From Sulfopaludibacter sp035551455 (lineage in GTDB: Bacteria; Acidobacteriota; Terriglobia; Bryobacterales; Bryobacteraceae): DNA of 8,876 bases. Below are positions 6,642 through 8,876 of this stretch, piece after piece (position 1 is the stretch's first letter; each line of letters begins with the position of its first letter). A program made the position numbers and the translations under genes. The DNA lies in assembly GCA_035551455.1 (NCBI GenBank), contig DASZMZ010000265.1:1-8876 (forward strand), in the 5' to 3' direction. A model generated the notes under the pieces. The model did no database searches, was not told the origin of the DNA, and saw only the letters and a program-made list of their open reading frames with translations.

Positions 6642-7711
6642 GACTCCTCGCCGCTGCTCTCGCCGCTCTTGCTATCGCCACCGCGCAAACTCCCGCCAAA
6701 CGTCCGCGCGCGCAGGATATCGGCCTCGTCATCGGCGCGCTGCCCTCCGGTCCTCTGGACGCCATCACCGACGTCGCCGGCGTTCGCGTCGGCCACACCA
6801 CCGTGATCCGCGGCGAGAACGTACACACCGGCGTCACCATCGTGCTGCCGCACAGCGGCAACCTGTTTCGCGAGAAGGTGCCGGGCGCCGTCTTCGTCGG
6901 CAACGGTTTCGGCAAACTGGCCGGCTCCACGCAGATCGAAGAACTCGGCGAGATCGAAACTCCCATCGCCCTGACGTCCACGCTGAATGTGCCGCGCGTG
7001 GCCGATGCGCTCCTCGATTTCATGCTGGCCCTGCCCGGCAATGAGCGCGTCCTCTCCATCAATCCGCTGGTGGCGGAGACCAACGATGGTTACCTGAACG
7101 ATATCCGCGGCCGCCATGTGGGAACCGCCGAGGTCCGCCATGCCATCGAATCGGCCCACGATGGCCCGGTCGAAGAAGGCGCGGTCGGCGCCGGCGCGGG
7201 CACCGTGGCCTTCGGCTTTAAAGGCGGCATCGGCACGGCCTCCCGCAAAGTGGGCGCTTACACGATTGGAGTTCTCGTCCAGTCCAATTTCGGCGGCACT
7301 CTGCGTATGAACGGCGCGCCCGTGGGGCGCGAGTTGCGCGAAAGCGGTCCCAACTCGGGCAAAGGCTCCATCATCCTGCTGGTGGCCACCGACGCTCCGG
7401 TGGATGCTCGCAATCTGCGCCGCATGGCCGCGCGCACCATGTTCGGCCTCGCCCGCACCGGTGCCGATGGCTCCAACGGCAGCGGCGATTACGGCATTGC
7501 ATTCTCCACCAATCGCAATCCGGCCAAACTGGTCGCCAACGACGATATGTCGCCCCTCTTCGTCGCGGTGATCGATGCCACCGAAGAAGCCATCTACAAC
7601 TCGCTCCTCCAGGCCAACACGGTCACCAGCAACGGCCACACCGTCCAGGCTCTCCCCATCGACCGTACGCTTGAGATCCTCACTCGCCACGGCGCCCGCA
7701 GCCCCCGCTAA
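6638..7711 (+). CDS. exported P1-family peptidase (DmpA/BapA-like, MEROPS S58)
   Basis: This N-terminal nucleophile-type aminopeptidase belongs to the group that includes DmpA (L-/D-aminopeptidase) and the beta-aminopeptidase BapA. The precursor cuts itself to create a catalytic N-terminal serine. The 357-residue product shows the family blocks ITDVAGVRVGHTTV (43-56), VGTAEVR (161-167), FGFKGGIGTASRKVG (192-206) and GKGSIILLVATDAP (241-254). By analogy with DmpA, cleavage would fall between G243 and S244. A hydrophobic leader (MRLLAAALAALAIATAQ) looks like a signal peptide with cleavage near residues 16-17, placing the enzyme in the periplasm. ATGA joins its start to the pilT stop, so it is translationally coupled to pilT. 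A longer open frame reaching back into pilT is rejected because the leader begins exactly here. Substrate is unknown. Confidence 0.93.
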   Translation: MRLLAAALAALAIATAQTPAKRPRAQDIGLVIGALPSGPLDAITDVAGVRVGHTTVIRGENVHTGVTIVLPHSGNLFREKVPGAVFVGNGFGKLAGSTQIEELGEIETPIALTSTLNVPRVADALLDFMLALPGNERVLSINPLVAETNDGYLNDIRGRHVGTAEVRHAIESAHDGPVEEGAVGAGAGTVAFGFKGGIGTASRKVGAYTIGVLVQSNFGGTLRMNGAPVGRELRESGPNSGKGSIILLVATDAPVDARNLRRMAARTMFGLARTGADGSNGSGDYGIAFSTNRNPAKLVANDDMSPLFVAVIDATEEAIYNSLLQANTVTSNGHTVQALPIDRTLEILTRHGARSPR

Positions 7712-7729
7712 CTCGACAGTGCTCGCTCC

Positions 7730-8876
7730 CTACTTCGCCAGTCGCACCTCCACGGTTTGCGGCTCCACGGAATTTGGAAACCTCAATCGCAGCATGCCTC
7801 CCGAAAAATCATACTTCGTCGCGTCCAGCGGTTCGCCGCCCACTAATACCTGCGCTGGAGCCGAAGGCGCGGCAATCTGCGCCACGCTATTCGTATTCCC
7901 GATTCCGTCGGCGTGGAATTGCAGCGTCTTGCCGTCAATCTTCTCGTCGCGCACCCGGCAGGCGGCCGCCACCACCCGGAAGTCGGAGGGTTTGACACTG
8001 CTCAAATCCAGAAGCAGCATGCGACTGGCGGGAGTGATCGTGACGTCGGTCAGTATGCCGAGTTCGGGATCGAAAAGATTCAGATGCCGGCCGTGCAGGA
8101 CAAAGGTTTTCGCTCCAGGAGTGGATTCATCCAGCCCCGCCGCAATCACATAGGGACCGCGCCGCAGCACCAGCGAATCGGTCTCGCTCCAGGCCAGTTT
8201 GACCGCGGCGGCGGCCTGCCGCACGCTCTTGCGCACCGTCTCCGCGCCGTCTTCCCGATAAGTCAGGGCCGCCGGCGAGAGCGTTTCGCGCACCACCACG
8301 CCCCGTCCCACCTTGTGCAGCCCGGTGGCATCCTCCGGTAAACCAAGCTGCTTGAACAAATGCTGGCGCGGTGTCTTGAAGGAATTCGGCGCGGTGTTCC
8401 ACCACTCGCGAACGGCGTTGTACGGATCGCTATCGTCGTCCACCACCACCAAAGCGCCGCCGGCCTTCACCCATTTGGCGAGCGCGGCGTGGAACTCGGG
8501 TTTCGGCGGCTTCTGCCCTTCGTACGTGAGCAGTAACAGCTTGTATCGATCCAGAAAACCGGGCGCCGTCGCGCTTTCGATTTGCACCGGCTCCACGGGC
8601 ACGCCGCGCTTCACCAACGGCATCGCCAGTCCGTGAAACGATCCCAGGTTGGTGTCGGAGGGCTTGGGGTCCGCGCGCTGGAACATCATGGTGTCCGAAA
8701 CTAACACGCCCGTGTTTCGCGTCCCCGCATTTTCCCACCGAACGGAAGACTGCTTCATATCGCCGAGCGCTGCGATCACCGTCTGCAGTTCGGTCTCGTA
8801 CGGCTTGGGAATGGTGACTCGTTCGCTGTTCGCGCCCTTCAATGGATGGCGGCCGTTGAAGATGCGATCGGGCCAC
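7730..8876 (-). CDS. large hypothetical protein, C-terminal part (cut by window edge)
   Basis: The frame is open from the right edge (first full codon TGG at 8875-8873) to TAG at 7732-7730, giving 381 visible residues. The N-terminus lies outside the window, so a TTG at 8842 should not be taken as the start. Residues around LDRYKLLLLTYEGQKPP and ALAKWVKAGGALVVVDDD resemble the class I glutamine-amidotransferase-like fold found in beta-galactosidase trimerisation domains and related carbohydrate-active proteins. The end (about the last 150 residues) looks like beta-sandwich modules, for example VAQIAAPSAPAQVLVGGEPL and PNSVEPQTVEVRLAK. I cannot see a glycosidase catalytic motif in this part. 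The gene converges on the P1 peptidase with an 18-base gap and no obvious terminator. A role in carbohydrate handling is inference. Confidence 0.8.
   Translation of the reverse strand, partial: WPDRIFNGRHPLKGANSERVTIPKPYETELQTVIAALGDMKQSSVRWENAGTRNTGVLVSDTMMFQRADPKPSDTNLGSFHGLAMPLVKRGVPVEPVQIESATAPGFLDRYKLLLLTYEGQKPPKPEFHAALAKWVKAGGALVVVDDDSDPYNAVREWWNTAPNSFKTPRQHLFKQLGLPEDATGLHKVGRGVVVRETLSPAALTYREDGAETVRKSVRQAAAAVKLAWSETDSLVLRRGPYVIAAGLDESTPGAKTFVLHGRHLNLFDPELGILTDVTITPASRMLLLDLSSVKPSDFRVVAAACRVRDEKIDGKTLQFHADGIGNTNSVAQIAAPSAPAQVLVGGEPLDATKYDFSGGMLRLRFPNSVEPQTVEVRLAK

Noticed and set aside
6098..7711. Longer start of the P1 peptidase reaching back into pilT
   Set aside because: The extra 180 residues are an Arg/His/Pro-rich shifted reading of pilT. 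A signal peptide begins exactly at ATG 6638, which overlaps the pilT stop.
1..8876. tRNA or rRNA genes, CRISPR arrays, insertion sequences, toxin-antitoxin or defence genes
   Set aside because: Nothing with the required repeats, conserved RNA motifs, transposase motifs or toxin domains was seen. Nearly all bases are accounted for by the listed genes.

Overview
The window is a GC-rich, densely packed stretch of bacterial chromosome. It carries seven complete or nearly complete protein genes, fragments at both edges, and no sign of mobile DNA. The gene set (hrcA, a Sua5-type synthase, prfB, a pilus retraction ATPase, an exported P1-family peptidase and a large protein that looks export- or carbohydrate-related), the strong use of GTG and TTG starts, and the lack of strong Shine-Dalgarno sites would fit a soil-type Acidobacteriota such as the Bryobacterales/Solibacter group. 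That placement is inference from general resemblance. No rRNA or marker phylogeny is available here.

Layout. At the left edge (1-60, +) lies the C-terminal tail of an unidentified gene, followed by a possible hairpin. A good sigma70-like promoter (125-154) then drives hrcA (184-1221, +), the heat-shock repressor gene. It stands alone, without grpE or dnaK beside it. hrcA converges on a minus-strand group transcribed in the order metallophosphoesterase (3863-3267), prfB (3258-2124), sua5-type threonylcarbamoyl-AMP synthase (2127-1246). The gap between the first two is 8 bases, and the last two overlap by four bases (GTGA). prfB is split by an in-frame TGA at codon 25 inside a textbook +1 programmed frameshift site, so the functional gene is longer than the uninterrupted frame suggests.

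A 131-base divergent region (3864-3994) separates this group from a plus-strand group. That second group holds an unrecognised 491-residue protein gene (3995-5470), a pilT-like ATPase gene (5487-6641) and a DmpA/P1-family aminopeptidase gene with a signal peptide (6638-7711, overlapping pilT by ATGA). It converges on the C-terminal part of a large minus-strand gene (8876-7730) that runs off the right edge.

How they work together. The minus-strand group is partly a translation-fidelity unit: stop-codon release, and tRNA t6A synthesis for ANN codons. The plus-strand group links an unknown protein to type IV pilus or twitching machinery and an exported peptidase by position only. No previously undescribed defence or mobile system is evident. 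The items most worth a second look are the prfB recoding site, the odd ATG-CAG-TGA-TTG start of the phosphoesterase, and the unknown protein directly upstream of pilT.
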